DNA of 64,000 nucleotides from Desulfoferula mesophila (lineage in GTDB: Bacteria; Desulfobacterota; Desulfarculia; Desulfarculales; Desulfarculaceae): contig NZ_AP028679.1 in assembly GCF_037076455.1 (NCBI RefSeq), forward strand, positions 945,501 through 1,009,500, written 5' to 3'. Shown here piece after piece: positions 1 through 8,232 of this stretch. The position numbers and the translations under genes are program-made. The notes under the pieces are model-generated. The model ran no database searches and was not told where the DNA came from. It saw only the letters and a program-made list of their open reading frames with translations. Position 1 is the first letter of the stretch; each line of letters begins with the position of its first letter.

Positions 1-630
1 GGCGAGATGCCCCTGGACGCCCAGACCAAGTTCCTGCGGGTGCTCCAGGACGGCATGATCACCCGCCTGGGCGACAACCGTCCCGTCAAGGTGGACGTGC
101 GGGTCATCGCCGCCACCAACGAGGACCTGGTGGAGCGGGTGGCCAGCAAGGGCTTCCGCCAGGACCTCTATTTCCGCCTCAGCGTGGTGGAGCTGAACAT
201 CCCCCCCCTGCGGGCGCGCCTGGACGACCTTCCCCTTTTGGTGGAGCATGTTCTGGGACGCATTTCCTACAAGCTGGGCGCCCGCCAACTGGGCATCTCC
301 CCCGAGGCCCTGGAGGTGCTCAGCCGCTACCCCTGGCCGGGCAACGTGCGCGAGCTGGGCAACATCCTGGAGATGGCCGCCATCGTCTGCGACGACCGGG
401 ATATCCAGGTGGAGCACCTGCCCCAGCGCCTTTTCCGGGCCGGCCTCACCGCCCCGGTGAGCCAAACGGTGCAACCCCTCAAGCAAATGGAGGCCGAGGT
501 GCTCAAAAACGCCCTGGCCGAATGCGATGGCAACGTGGCCAAGGTGGCCCGCAAGCTGGGTCTGTCGCGCAGCACCATCTATCGCCGCATGAAGGAGCTG
601 GGGATCGGCAAGTCCGTCAGCTTCGACTAA
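1..630 (+). CDS. Sigma-54-dependent activator (enhancer-binding protein), C-terminal part, cut by window edge
   Basis: The reading frame is open from base 1, so the N-terminus and the front of the AAA+ domain lie outside the window. What remains is the second half of the AAA+ ATPase domain of NtrC-type activators: the segment beginning GEMPLDAQTKFLRVLQ, the arginine-rich DLYFRLSV stretch and the WPGNVREL signature. A Fis-type helix-turn-helix follows at the C-terminus (NVAKVARKLGLSRSTIYRR). Such proteins hydrolyse ATP to open sigma-54 RNA polymerase promoters. The next gene on the same strand is preceded by a good sigma-54 promoter and a palindromic site, so this is the obvious candidate activator for it (inference; AcoR-like by context). 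The sensor domain, which would tell the signal, is not visible. Confidence 0.93.
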   Translation, partial: GEMPLDAQTKFLRVLQDGMITRLGDNRPVKVDVRVIAATNEDLVERVASKGFRQDLYFRLSVVELNIPPLRARLDDLPLLVEHVLGRISYKLGARQLGISPEALEVLSRYPWPGNVRELGNILEMAAIVCDDRDIQVEHLPQRLFRAGLTAPVSQTVQPLKQMEAEVLKNALAECDGNVAKVARKLGLSRSTIYRRMKELGIGKSVSFD

Positions 631-683
631 CTCCGGTCCAACCAGAAAGCGTCATGCTGTGTTGGCGGCATCGCTTAGACCTC

Positions 684-1154
684 GACGTATATAAGAATAC
701 GTCTGCGGTCTGCGCTTGCCGCCGCCTTGCCTGACGCTTCCTGGTTGGACCTGGGGCCAGGCCATTTGGCACCTCCTCGGCGTATAGAAGAATACGCCTG
801 CGGCCCTCGTCATCGGCCGGTCGCCTTGTCTGGCGTCGGCTGGCTGTGCCGGGGTCACAACGCTTCGCCGGCGTTTGTAAGAATACGCGTGCGGGTCTCG
901 CTGGCCCGACGCCTTGCCTAGCACCGCATGGCTGCGCCGGGTGATTGGCCAGCCACCGCCATACTGCGTTGCCGGCCTCGCTCGGGCCTCGGCGTATGGA
1001 AGAATACGCCTGCGGCCCTCGTCATCGGCCGGTCGCCTTGTCTGGCGTCGCCTGGCTGTGCCGGGACTGTTCAGGTAACACGCGTCTGCGCTTGCCGCCG
1101 CCTTGCCTGACGCTCCCTGGTTGGAACCGGGGGCCATGCCATTTAGCACCTCCT
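684..1154 (+). repeat. Array of about five degenerate 90-120-base repeats with conserved hairpins
   Basis: Four units carry the same small hairpin. Arms GACGTAT/ATACGTC lie at 684-703, GGCGTAT/ATACGCC at 779-798 and again at 991-1010, and GCGTTT/ATACGC (one mismatch) at 871-886. The loops are six bases and end in AAGA. The 75-base blocks 779-853 and 991-1065 differ at only two positions. The blocks 708-777 and 1084-1154 are also near copies of each other. The segment CGCCTTGCCTGACGC and variants recur downstream of each hairpin. Arm changes are compensatory between the 684 unit and the two GGCGTAT units, which suggests that folding matters. Function is unknown; a repetitive extragenic element or relics of unequal crossing-over are both possible. 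Confidence 0.8.
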
Positions 1155-1257
1155 GACCCCACAAGCAGCCTCAAGCAGCGTTTCCGGCCGTGCCGCCAAG
1201 CTCCGCGCCGCGTCGTCGGCTTTCGCGCCTTCTACGATTTGTTTACTTGCCCAAAAG

Positions 1258-1302
1258 TGTGTCATTATGAGACATGCGCTGTTTCATGCGACACCTGTCG
1301 CA
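1258..1302 (+). promoter_or_regulatory. Candidate upstream activator sites of the sigma-54 promoter
   Basis: Bases 1287-1302 read TGCGACACCTGTCGCA, a perfect inverted repeat with seven-base arms and a two-base centre. A second, weaker dyad with TGTC/GACA arms lies at 1260-1274. Both are 85-130 bases upstream of the sigma-54 promoter at 1388, the usual range for enhancer sites bound by NtrC-family activators. The link to the truncated activator at 1-630 is inferred from position. Confidence 0.6.
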
Positions 1303-1387
1303 GGGGACGAGGCGAGGAGCCCGTGGGCTCTCTGGAAAAATCAACGTATTTACCTTTGGTTAGCTCTCGGGCCCCTGGCCGGACATC

Positions 1388-1403
1388 TGGCACGTCTCCT
1401 GCA
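1388..1403 (+). promoter_or_regulatory. Sigma-54 (-24/-12) promoter
   Basis: TGGCACGTCTCCTGCA matches the consensus TGGCACG-N4-TTGCA at all but one of the conserved positions and keeps the GG/GC spacing of ten bases. It sits about 55 bases before the E1-alpha start codon and directly downstream of an enhancer-binding-protein gene and its candidate palindromic sites. Confidence 0.72.
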
Positions 1404-1458
1404 ACCAGCTTAAACCCATTAGCCACGTGACACGTCTAGTCGCCTTCTGGAGGTTGAT

Positions 1459-2427
1459 ATGGATATTCCCTCTAAAACCGTGCGCGAGTTGTACCGGACC
1501 ATGGTGGTTATCCGGGCATTCGAGGAAAAAGTTCAAGATCTCTATGCCAGGGGACACATACCCGGCCTGGCTCACCTGTACATCGGCGAAGAGGCCATCG
1601 CGGCCGGGGTGTGCGCCAATCTTGGTGACCGGGACTACATCACCAGCACCCACCGGGGCCACGGCCACGTCATCGCCAAGGGCGCCCTGCTCAAGCCCAT
1701 GATGGCCGAGCTCTACGGCAAGGAGACCGGCTACTGCAAGGGCAAGGGCGGCTCCATGCACATCGCCGACGTGAACCTGGGCATCCTGGGGGCCAACGGC
1801 ATCGCCGGTGGCGGTCTGCCCATCGCGGTGGGCGCTGGGCTTTCGTGCAAGATGAAATACCCCGGCCAGGTAACCGTCTGCTTCTTCGGCGACGCCTCCT
1901 CCAACAACGGGACCTTCCACGAGTCGCTCAACTTCGCCGCCGTGCACAAGCTGCCGGTCATCTTCGTTTGCGAAAACAACGGCTTCGGCATTTCGGTCTC
2001 CCAGAAGCAGCACCAGGCCATCGTGGACATCTCGGTGCGGGCGGCGGGCTACAACATGCCCGGCATCACCGTGGACGGCAACGACGTGCTGAGCGTGTAC
2101 CTGTCCTCGGCCGAGGCCATCGAGCGGGCCCGCCAAGGCGAAGGCCCCACGCTGCTGGAGTACAAGACCTACCGTTGGCGCGGCCACCACGAGGGCGACC
2201 CCAACCAGGGCGGCCGCTACCGCACCAAGGAAGACATCCAGGCCTGGGTAGAGAATTGCCCCATCAAGCGCCTGGAGGCGTATCTGACCAAGAACAAGGT
2301 CATGACCAAGAAACAGATGCAGGCGGTTTGGGATGAGGTGGAGAAGGAGATCGACGACTCCATCGAGTTCGCGGAACAAAGCCCGTTCCCGCCCCTCGAA
2401 GAAATGTTCCAAGACGTGTTGGCCTAG
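1459..2427 (+). CDS. Thiamine-diphosphate 2-oxoacid/acetoin dehydrogenase E1, alpha subunit
   Basis: A 322-residue E1-alpha of the pyruvate/acetoin dehydrogenase type. It decarboxylates or cleaves the substrate with thiamine diphosphate and passes the acyl group to a lipoyl arm. The cofactor motif runs from GDA at residues 144-146 to the NN pair at 173-174, and the STHRGHGH segment near 63-70 is typical. GGAGG lies six bases before the ATG. It heads a tight run E1-alpha, E1-beta, E2, E3. Full 2-oxoacid decarboxylases and acetoin-cleaving enzymes are very similar, so the substrate cannot be read from sequence. A sigma-54 activator upstream and short-chain and zinc alcohol dehydrogenases downstream favour an acetoin-like diketone or alcohol route (inference). 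Confidence 0.92.
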   Translation: MDIPSKTVRELYRTMVVIRAFEEKVQDLYARGHIPGLAHLYIGEEAIAAGVCANLGDRDYITSTHRGHGHVIAKGALLKPMMAELYGKETGYCKGKGGSMHIADVNLGILGANGIAGGGLPIAVGAGLSCKMKYPGQVTVCFFGDASSNNGTFHESLNFAAVHKLPVIFVCENNGFGISVSQKQHQAIVDISVRAAGYNMPGITVDGNDVLSVYLSSAEAIERARQGEGPTLLEYKTYRWRGHHEGDPNQGGRYRTKEDIQAWVENCPIKRLEAYLTKNKVMTKKQMQAVWDEVEKEIDDSIEFAEQSPFPPLEEMFQDVLA

Positions 2428-2442
2428 GGGAGGGTTAGAAAA

Positions 2443-3426
2443 ATGAGTCGCGTAATTACTTATGCTCAAGCGCTGAACGAGGCCCTGGCCTATTGCATGG
2501 AAAAAGACGACAGCGTGTTCGTCATGGGCGAGGACGTGGGCCGCTACGGCGGCATCTTCCAGGTGACCGCAGGCTTGCAGGAACGCTTCGGCGTGGACCG
2601 GATCATGGATACCCCCATCTCCGAGGCCGCCTTCGTGGGCGGCGCGGTGGGCGCGGCCATGACCGGCATGCGTCCGGTGGTGGAGATCATGTTCATCGAC
2701 TTCATCACCGTGGCCATGGACATGGTGGTCAACCAGATGGCCAAGATGCACTTCATGTTCGGCGGCCGGGCCAAGGTGCCCATGGTGCTCCGGGTCAACA
2801 TCGGGGCCGGGCGCGGCACCGCGGCCCAGCACTCCCAGAGCTTCCACGCCATTTTTCAGCACATACCGGGCATCAAGATCGCCATGCCCTCCACGCCCTA
2901 CGACGCCAAGGGCATGCTCATCGAGGCCATCCAGGACGACAACCCGGTGCTGTTCGTGGAACACAAGAAAATATATATCGACAAGGGCGAGGTTCCCGAG
3001 GAGGCCTACACCGTGCCCCTGGGCAAGGCCAAGGTGGTGCGCCCGGGCAAGGACATCACCGTGGTGGCCACCTTGAACATGGTGGCCAAGGCGCTGGCCG
3101 TGGCCGAGGAAATGGCGGGCAAGGGCGTGGACATGGAGGTCATTGACCTGCGCTCGTTGTGCCCCCTGGATCGGGAAGCGGTGCTGGCCTCGGTGCGCAA
3201 GACCGGCACCCTGATCACCGCCGACGAGGGCTGCCACACCGGCAACATGGGCGGCGAGCTGGCGGCCACGGTGGCCGAACAGGCCCTGGATTCGCTCAAG
3301 GCCCCCATCGTGCGGGTTTCCGGCCCGGACACCCCGGTGGCCTTCAGCCCTCCCCTGGAGCAGGCCTTCATCCCCAGCGAGCAAGACCTGAAGGACGCGG
3401 TCAACCGGGTTCTGGAATATCTCTAG
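2443..3426 (+). CDS. Thiamine-diphosphate 2-oxoacid/acetoin dehydrogenase E1, beta subunit
   Basis: A 327-residue transketolase-like E1-beta that pairs with the alpha subunit encoded 15 bases upstream to form the alpha2-beta2 E1. It has the family's N-terminal [10 protein letters not shown] segment, which contributes the glutamate that activates thiamine, the [17 protein letters not shown] stretch, and the C-terminal domain with [13 protein letters not shown]. Length is normal for the family. An AGGGGAGG-type ribosome site precedes the ATG. Confidence 0.93.
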   Translation: MSRVITYAQALNEALAYCMEKDDSVFVMGEDVGRYGGIFQVTAGLQERFGVDRIMDTPISEAAFVGGAVGAAMTGMRPVVEIMFIDFITVAMDMVVNQMAKMHFMFGGRAKVPMVLRVNIGAGRGTAAQHSQSFHAIFQHIPGIKIAMPSTPYDAKGMLIEAIQDDNPVLFVEHKKIYIDKGEVPEEAYTVPLGKAKVVRPGKDITVVATLNMVAKALAVAEEMAGKGVDMEVIDLRSLCPLDREAVLASVRKTGTLITADEGCHTGNMGGELAATVAEQALDSLKAPIVRVSGPDTPVAFSPPLEQAFIPSEQDLKDAVNRVLEYL

Positions 3427-3438
3427 GGGGAGGCCGCC

Positions 3439-4467
3439 ATGCAAGAGCTTAGCAAAAGCCAAGTCAGGGCCATGCCCGCGGCGCGCGCTCTGGCGCGTGA
3501 AAAGGGCCTGGACCTGGCGGCCATAACCGGAAGCGGCCCGGACGGCTGCATCCTGGTCAAGGACGTTCAGGCCAGCCAGGCCGCACCGGCCCAGGCTCCG
3601 GCCTTGGCCGGCGCGTCGGCCAAGGTGACCAGCCTGGCCCGCAAGCTGGCCCAGCAAAAGGGCGTGGATCTTTCCGCCGTGCAGGGCACCGGCCCGCGCG
3701 GGCGCATCACCAAGGCGGACGTGCACAGAGCGGCCGCCGCTCCCGCCCCGGCGGCGGGCGGCGCCATCGCCGGCCAGAAGGTCCCCGCCACCTCCATGCG
3801 CAAGACCATCGCCCGGCGCCTGTCGGCCTCGGCCTTCACCGCACCGCACATCTATTTCTTCAGCGACGTTAAGATGGACTCCCTGCTGGCCCTGTACAAG
3901 GACATCAAACAGGAGATCCTGGAGCGCCACGGAGTGAAGATCTCGGTCAACGATCTCTTGATCAAGGCCGTGGCCCTTACCCTGGAAGAGTTCCCCCACG
4001 TCAACGCCTCCTTTGATGGTGAAAACATCGAGGTGTGGCAAGACGTGAACGTGGGGCTGGCCGTGGCCCTGGACGAAGGGCTCATCGTGCCGGCCATCGC
4101 CGAGGCCAACCTGGCCAGCCTATGGGAGATAGCCTCCCAGCGGGCCGACCTGGTGGACCGGGCCCGGGACCGCAAGCTGCAGGCCGACGAGATCGGGCGC
4201 GGCACCTTCACCATCTCCAGCCTGGCCCAGTACGAGATCACCCACTTCACGGCCATCATCAATCCGCCGCAAAGCGCCATTCTCTCGGTGGGCAAGACCC
4301 AGGAGAAGGTGGTGGCCGAAAACGGCCAGGTGGTGGTGCGCCAGGTGGCCACCCTGGGCCTGTCGGTGGACCACCGCATCATCGACGGCGCGGTGGCCGC
4401 GCAATTTTTGACTAGCCTGAAAAAGAAACTCGAACGGCCGGCGCTCATGTTCATGGAGCTGGGTTGA
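3439..4467 (+). CDS. Dihydrolipoamide acyltransferase (E2) with two subunit-binding domains and no lipoyl domain
   Basis: A 342-residue E2. Two peripheral subunit-binding domains are seen in tandem, residues about 10-45 and 62-98, each ending in a GSGPDG or GTGPRG turn. The catalytic acyltransferase domain spans about 115-342 and keeps the DHRIIDG active-site motif near 311-317. The usual N-terminal lipoyl domain with its DK-containing hairpin is missing: the protein begins directly with a binding domain. The complex's only visible lipoyl domain is at the N-terminus of the next gene product, E3. So the swinging arm must be supplied in trans. The frame is intact and the start has a GGGGAGG site, so this is an architecture and not a truncation artefact. 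Confidence 0.9.
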   Translation: MQELSKSQVRAMPAARALAREKGLDLAAITGSGPDGCILVKDVQASQAAPAQAPALAGASAKVTSLARKLAQQKGVDLSAVQGTGPRGRITKADVHRAAAAPAPAAGGAIAGQKVPATSMRKTIARRLSASAFTAPHIYFFSDVKMDSLLALYKDIKQEILERHGVKISVNDLLIKAVALTLEEFPHVNASFDGENIEVWQDVNVGLAVALDEGLIVPAIAEANLASLWEIASQRADLVDRARDRKLQADEIGRGTFTISSLAQYEITHFTAIINPPQSAILSVGKTQEKVVAENGQVVVRQVATLGLSVDHRIIDGAVAAQFLTSLKKKLERPALMFMELG

Positions 4468-4489
4468 TAGCAGGGCAAGGAGGCACAAA

Positions 4490-6238
4490 GTGGCCGTTGA
4501 AATAGTTCTCCCCATGCTGGGGGTGACCGTAGAAAAGGGCACCATCATCGAGTGGTTGAAAACCGAAGGTGATGCGGTGGCCAAGGGCGAGTCCCTTTAT
4601 ATAGTAGAGGCGGACAAGGTGACCACCGAGGTGGAGTCGCCTTCCGACGGCATCCTGGGGCGCATCCTGGTGCCCGCCGGGGTGGAGGTTCCCGTGCTCA
4701 CCGTGGTGGGCGTCATCGTGGCCCAGGGCGAGGCGGTGCCCGACAACTACCAGGTCGTGGGCGGCGCCGCCGAGGCTCCCGCGCCGGCGCCCGCCCCGGA
4801 ACCGGCGGCCGACGCCTACAGCGCGGCCACGCCCCAGGCCGAGGCGCAAAACTACGACTACGACGTGGCGGTGATCGGCGGCGGCCCCGGCGGCTACGTG
4901 GCCGCCATCCGGGCCGGTCAGATGGGGGCCAGGGTGCTCCTGGCCGAAAAGGACGCCCTGGGGGGCACCTGCCTGAACCGGGGCTGCATCCCCACCAAGT
5001 CCCTGCTCTCCGACGTGCACCCGCTGCACCAGATCCGCAAGTCGGCGGTGTACACCGGCGCCGGCAAGCTGGCCGCCAGCCTTTCCAAGATGATGCAGCG
5101 CAAGGACGAGGTGGTGGGCCGCATGTCCGCCGGGGTGGAGGGCCTACTCAAGGCCAACAAGGTCACCTTGTCCAAGACCGAGGCCAAGTTCGTGGACGCC
5201 CACACCCTGGAGCTCACCGGGCCCGAGGGCGCCAAGAAGGTAAGCGCGGCCAAGGTGATCATCGCCACCGGCTCGCGCCCCTCCGAGGTGCCGCCGTTGC
5301 CGGTGGACGGCAAGGCGGTGATCAACAGCGATCACGCCTTGAGCCTCAAGGAGGCCCCCAAGTCCATGGTCATCGTGGGCGGCGGGGTCATCGGGGTGGA
5401 GTTGGCCACCATCTTCAGCCTGTTGGGCTCCAAGGTGACCATCGTGGAGCTGCTGCCCTCCATCGTCGCCATGGAAGACCCCGAGGCGGTGGCCGCGCTC
5501 AAGAGCGCCCTGGAGGAGCTGGGCATCGAGATCATCACCGAGGCCCGGGCCCAAAAGGTGAAAAAGGGCAAGAACGGTCCCTCGCTGGTCATCACCAACG
5601 GCGACGACCGCGAGCGCACCCTCAAGGCCTCGCTGGTCCTGGTGGCCGTGGGCCGCGCCCCCAACACCGAGGGCTGGGGCCGCGACGCCCTGGGCCTGGA
5701 GATGGACGGTCCCTTCGTCAAGGTCAACGCCCGCATGGAGACCTCGGTCCCCGGCGTCTACGCCATCGGCGACGTGGTGGGCAAGTCCATGCTGGCCCAC
5801 ACCGCCTCCGAGGAAGGCGTGGTGGCGGTGGAAAACCTCATGGGGGCCAGCCGCCAGATGGACTACGACCGCATCCCCAACTGCGTCTACACCTTCCCCG
5901 AGGTGGCTTCGGTGGGCCTGAGAGAGGCCCAGGCCGCCAGCCGGGGGCTGAAGGTCAAGGTGGGCAAGTTCCCCTACCGGTTCAGCGGCAAGGCGGCGGC
6001 CATGGGCGAGGAACAGGGCCTGGTCAAGATCGTCAGCGATCCCGAGCTGGGCGAGATCCTGGGCGCCTGCATCGTGGGCCAGCACGCCACCGACCTGATC
6101 GGCGCCGTGGCCCTGGCCATGGACCTGGAGGCCACCGTGGACGACCTGGGCGAGGTGGTCATGGGCCACCCCACCCTGGCCGAGACGGTGAAGGAGGCGG
6201 CCCTGGATTGCCTCGGGCGAGCTATCCACAAGCCCTGA
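4490..6238 (+). CDS. lpdA: Lipoyl-domain / dihydrolipoamide dehydrogenase (E3) fusion
   Basis: A 582-residue protein starting at GTG with AAGGAGG seven bases upstream. Residues 1-80 form a lipoyl domain with the lipoylated lysine expected at Lys43 (motif EADKVTTE). An alanine/proline-rich linker covers about 92-120. The rest is a complete flavin disulfide reductase: FAD motif GGGPGG near 130-135, redox disulfide Cys161/Cys166 in GGTCLNRGCIPTK, a second NAD-binding GGG motif, and the dimer-interface GHPTLAET segment. E3 reoxidises dihydrolipoamide with NAD+. Lipoyl-E3 fusions are known in acetoin and some pyruvate complexes, but here the fusion carries the complex's only evident lipoyl domain. 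Lipoyl synthase is encoded 7 kb downstream on the same strand. Confidence 0.95.
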   Translation: MAVEIVLPMLGVTVEKGTIIEWLKTEGDAVAKGESLYIVEADKVTTEVESPSDGILGRILVPAGVEVPVLTVVGVIVAQGEAVPDNYQVVGGAAEAPAPAPAPEPAADAYSAATPQAEAQNYDYDVAVIGGGPGGYVAAIRAGQMGARVLLAEKDALGGTCLNRGCIPTKSLLSDVHPLHQIRKSAVYTGAGKLAASLSKMMQRKDEVVGRMSAGVEGLLKANKVTLSKTEAKFVDAHTLELTGPEGAKKVSAAKVIIATGSRPSEVPPLPVDGKAVINSDHALSLKEAPKSMVIVGGGVIGVELATIFSLLGSKVTIVELLPSIVAMEDPEAVAALKSALEELGIEIITEARAQKVKKGKNGPSLVITNGDDRERTLKASLVLVAVGRAPNTEGWGRDALGLEMDGPFVKVNARMETSVPGVYAIGDVVGKSMLAHTASEEGVVAVENLMGASRQMDYDRIPNCVYTFPEVASVGLREAQAASRGLKVKVGKFPYRFSGKAAAMGEEQGLVKIVSDPELGEILGACIVGQHATDLIGAVALAMDLEATVDDLGEVVMGHPTLAETVKEAALDCLGRAIHKP

Positions 6239-6250
6239 TCAGCATAGACC

Positions 6251-6280
6251 GGACGGCCGGGGCGCCCGCCTCGGCCGTCC
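6251..6280 (+). terminator. Hairpin after the dehydrogenase genes
   Basis: Nine-base arms GGACGGCCG and CGGCCGTCC flank a 12-base loop just after the E3 stop codon. There is no T-tract, so it may be an attenuator or mRNA-stabilising hairpin and not a full terminator. Confidence 0.45.
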
Positions 6281-6363
6281 GAACTCCTGATGTTTGCCTA
6301 AAGCGCTTGTGAGGAGGGCCGCGTGGCAGGTGTTACGAACAAAGTGAAATCCTAAGGAGACCA

Positions 6364-7233
6364 ATGGATACTTTGGCCGCGTTGCCTGTGCAAGCGCTGC
6401 ACGGATTGGTTTACGGGATGCTGCTGTTTTTGGTGGCATCTGGTCTCACCCTGATCTTCGGCATGATGGGGGTGCTCAACTTCGCCCACGGCGCCCTGTA
6501 TATGCTCGGGGCCTATTTCTCCTTCTCCGTCCTGCAATGGACCGGACAGTTCTGGTTGAGCCTGTTGGTGGCCCCGCTGCTGGTGGCCTTGGCCGGAGTC
6601 GCCATCGAGCGCTTTTTCCTGCGCAAGGTCCATTCCTACGGGCACGCCCACGAGTTGTTGCTCACCTTCGGCGTGGCCTACATCATCGAAGAGTTGGTGA
6701 AAATCTTCTGGGGCAACGAGCCGCTCAGGGTGGTGCTGCCGCAGTGGCTGGACGGCTCGGTCCACCTGCTGGGCACCGAATATCCGGTGTACCGCCTGTT
6801 CATCCTGGCCGTGTCCACCATCGTGTTCATCATCATGTTTTTCGTTTTGTACAAGACCAGGGCGGGCATCATCGTGCGGGCGGCGGTGGCCAACAAGCGC
6901 ATGGTAGGCGCCCTGGGCTTCAACGTGCCCCTGGTGTTCTTGCTCCTTTTTGGCATGGGCGCCTGGCTGGCCGGCCTGGCCGGGGTGATCGGCGGGCCCT
7001 ACCTCATCACCAACCCGGCCATGGCATCCACCATCATCATCGACCTGTTCGTGGTGGTGGTGGTGGGCGGTCTGGGTTCCATCCAGGGGGCGCTCATCGC
7101 CAGCCTGCTCATCGGCCAACTGCAATCCATCGGCATCCTGATCCTGCCCCAGTTCGCCATCTTCTTTGAGTTCCTGCTGATGGCCCTGGTGTTGATCTTC
7201 CGGCCTCACGGCCTGATGGGAGAGAGCAAATGA
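6364..7233 (+). CDS. livH: Branched-chain amino-acid-type ABC transporter permease LivH
   Basis: A 289-residue integral membrane protein of the LivH family, one of two permeases of the HAAT-type ABC importer. It shows the family's early segment LTLIFGMMGVLNFAHGALYMLGA (partly quoted: GVLNFAHGALYMLG) and the late cytoplasmic loop VGGLGSIQGALIAS with the EAA-like coupling helix. AAGGAG precedes the ATG. The gene overlaps livM by four bases (ATGA). HAAT importers also carry aromatic acids, amides and other carboxylates, so the substrate here may be the feedstock of the neighbouring dehydrogenases. Confidence 0.94.
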   Translation: MDTLAALPVQALHGLVYGMLLFLVASGLTLIFGMMGVLNFAHGALYMLGAYFSFSVLQWTGQFWLSLLVAPLLVALAGVAIERFFLRKVHSYGHAHELLLTFGVAYIIEELVKIFWGNEPLRVVLPQWLDGSVHLLGTEYPVYRLFILAVSTIVFIIMFFVLYKTRAGIIVRAAVANKRMVGALGFNVPLVFLLLFGMGAWLAGLAGVIGGPYLITNPAMASTIIIDLFVVVVVGGLGSIQGALIASLLIGQLQSIGILILPQFAIFFEFLLMALVLIFRPHGLMGESK

Positions 7234-8228
7234 CCTCCAGCGCATGGCTAAAGCGGGTGTTGTTGTTGGCCGGCCTGGCGGTCCTGGCTTTCATGCCCTG
7301 GCTGGTGGGCGAGTATCCCCTGAACCTGATCATCACCATGATCATCTATTCGTTGTTCGCGCTGAGCTACAACGTTCTGTTCGGACAGGCCGGGCTGCTT
7401 TCCTTCGGCCACGCCGCCTACTTCGGGGTGGGCGCCTATACCTCGGTGCTGCTGTTCAAGGATCTGGGCTATAGCCTGTTGCCGGGCATCCTGGGCGCGG
7501 GCCTGGCCGGAGGCATCCTGGGCATAATCCTGGGCCTTTTCGTGGTGCGCCTGGGCGGCACCTATTTCGCCCTGCTTACCCTGGCCTTCAACGCCCTGAT
7601 CTATGCCGGGGCCGAAAAATGGCGGGGCCTGACCGGCGGCGAGGACGGGGTGGCGGCCATGCGGCCGGATCTGCACATCCCCTTTGTGGGCGACATTGGG
7701 ATGTTCACCACGGTGCATTGGTACTACTTCGTGCTTATCGTGGTGCTCTTGTCCACCTGGTTCTGCTGGCACTTCACCCGCACCCCCCTGGGACGGCTCA
7801 ACGAATGCCTCAGGGAAAACGAAGACCGGGCCCGCTTCATCGGCTACAACGTGTATCTGTCCAAGGTCGCGGTGAACGTCATCAGCGCCTTTTTCGCGGG
7901 CCTGGCCGGAGGCATGGCCGGGGCCTTCCAAGAGTTCGTCACCGTCACCTTCATCAACCTGGACAAGGCCACCGACGTACTGATCATGACCTTTGTGGGC
8001 GGCTCGGGAACCTTCTGGGGGCCCATACTGGGAGCCTGCTTCCTTACCTACCTCAACCAGATCCTTAGCGACCTGACCGAACACTGGACTCTGATCCAAG
8101 GGATCATTTTCGTACTGCTGGTCATGTACGCGCCCCAGGGGCTCAGCGGGATTTTGATTTCTCTCAAAGCCCGCTTGTTCCCTGCTCGGAGCGCCGCACT
8201 GAACCCGGCCGCCAAGGGGGAGGGTTAA
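7230..8228 (+). CDS. livM: Branched-chain amino-acid-type ABC transporter permease LivM
   Basis: A 332-residue second permease. Hydrophobic helices alternate through the whole chain; the conserved LFGQAGLLSFGHAAYFGVGAY region (GQAGLLSFGHAAYFGVGA) lies near residue 50 and the coupling loop FVGGSGTFWGPILGA near 255. The ATG overlaps the livH stop, indicating translational coupling. Length and order match the usual livHMGF arrangement. Confidence 0.94.
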   Translation: MTSSAWLKRVLLLAGLAVLAFMPWLVGEYPLNLIITMIIYSLFALSYNVLFGQAGLLSFGHAAYFGVGAYTSVLLFKDLGYSLLPGILGAGLAGGILGIILGLFVVRLGGTYFALLTLAFNALIYAGAEKWRGLTGGEDGVAAMRPDLHIPFVGDIGMFTTVHWYYFVLIVVLLSTWFCWHFTRTPLGRLNECLRENEDRARFIGYNVYLSKVAVNVISAFFAGLAGGMAGAFQEFVTVTFINLDKATDVLIMTFVGGSGTFWGPILGACFLTYLNQILSDLTEHWTLIQGIIFVLLVMYAPQGLSGILISLKARLFPARSAALNPAAKGEG

Positions 8229-8232
8229 GCCC

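Larger units (their letters stand above)
631..1458. other. Long intergenic region: repeat array plus sigma-54 control region
   Basis: This 828-base gap has no convincing gene; the open frames in it are low-complexity readings of repeats. Bases 684-1154 hold a degenerate array of hairpin-bearing repeats. Bases 1155-1250 show nothing clear. Bases 1258-1302 hold palindromic sites, and 1388-1403 a sigma-54 promoter, for the dehydrogenase operon starting at 1459. Confidence 0.8.

Noticed and set aside
684-1154. CRISPR array
   Set aside because: Repeats are 75-120 bases, adjoining and degenerate, with no unique spacers and no cas genes.
652-1164. Minus-strand frame and short plus frames in the repeat array as genes
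   Set aside because: They read through near-identical repeats, giving internally repeated arginine-rich peptides with no start signals or families.
1360-4041. 893-codon minus-strand open frame opposite the E1/E2 genes
   Set aside because: It is the antisense of three clear enzyme genes; its His/Gly/Ala-rich composition is the mirror of GC-rich codons and matches no family.
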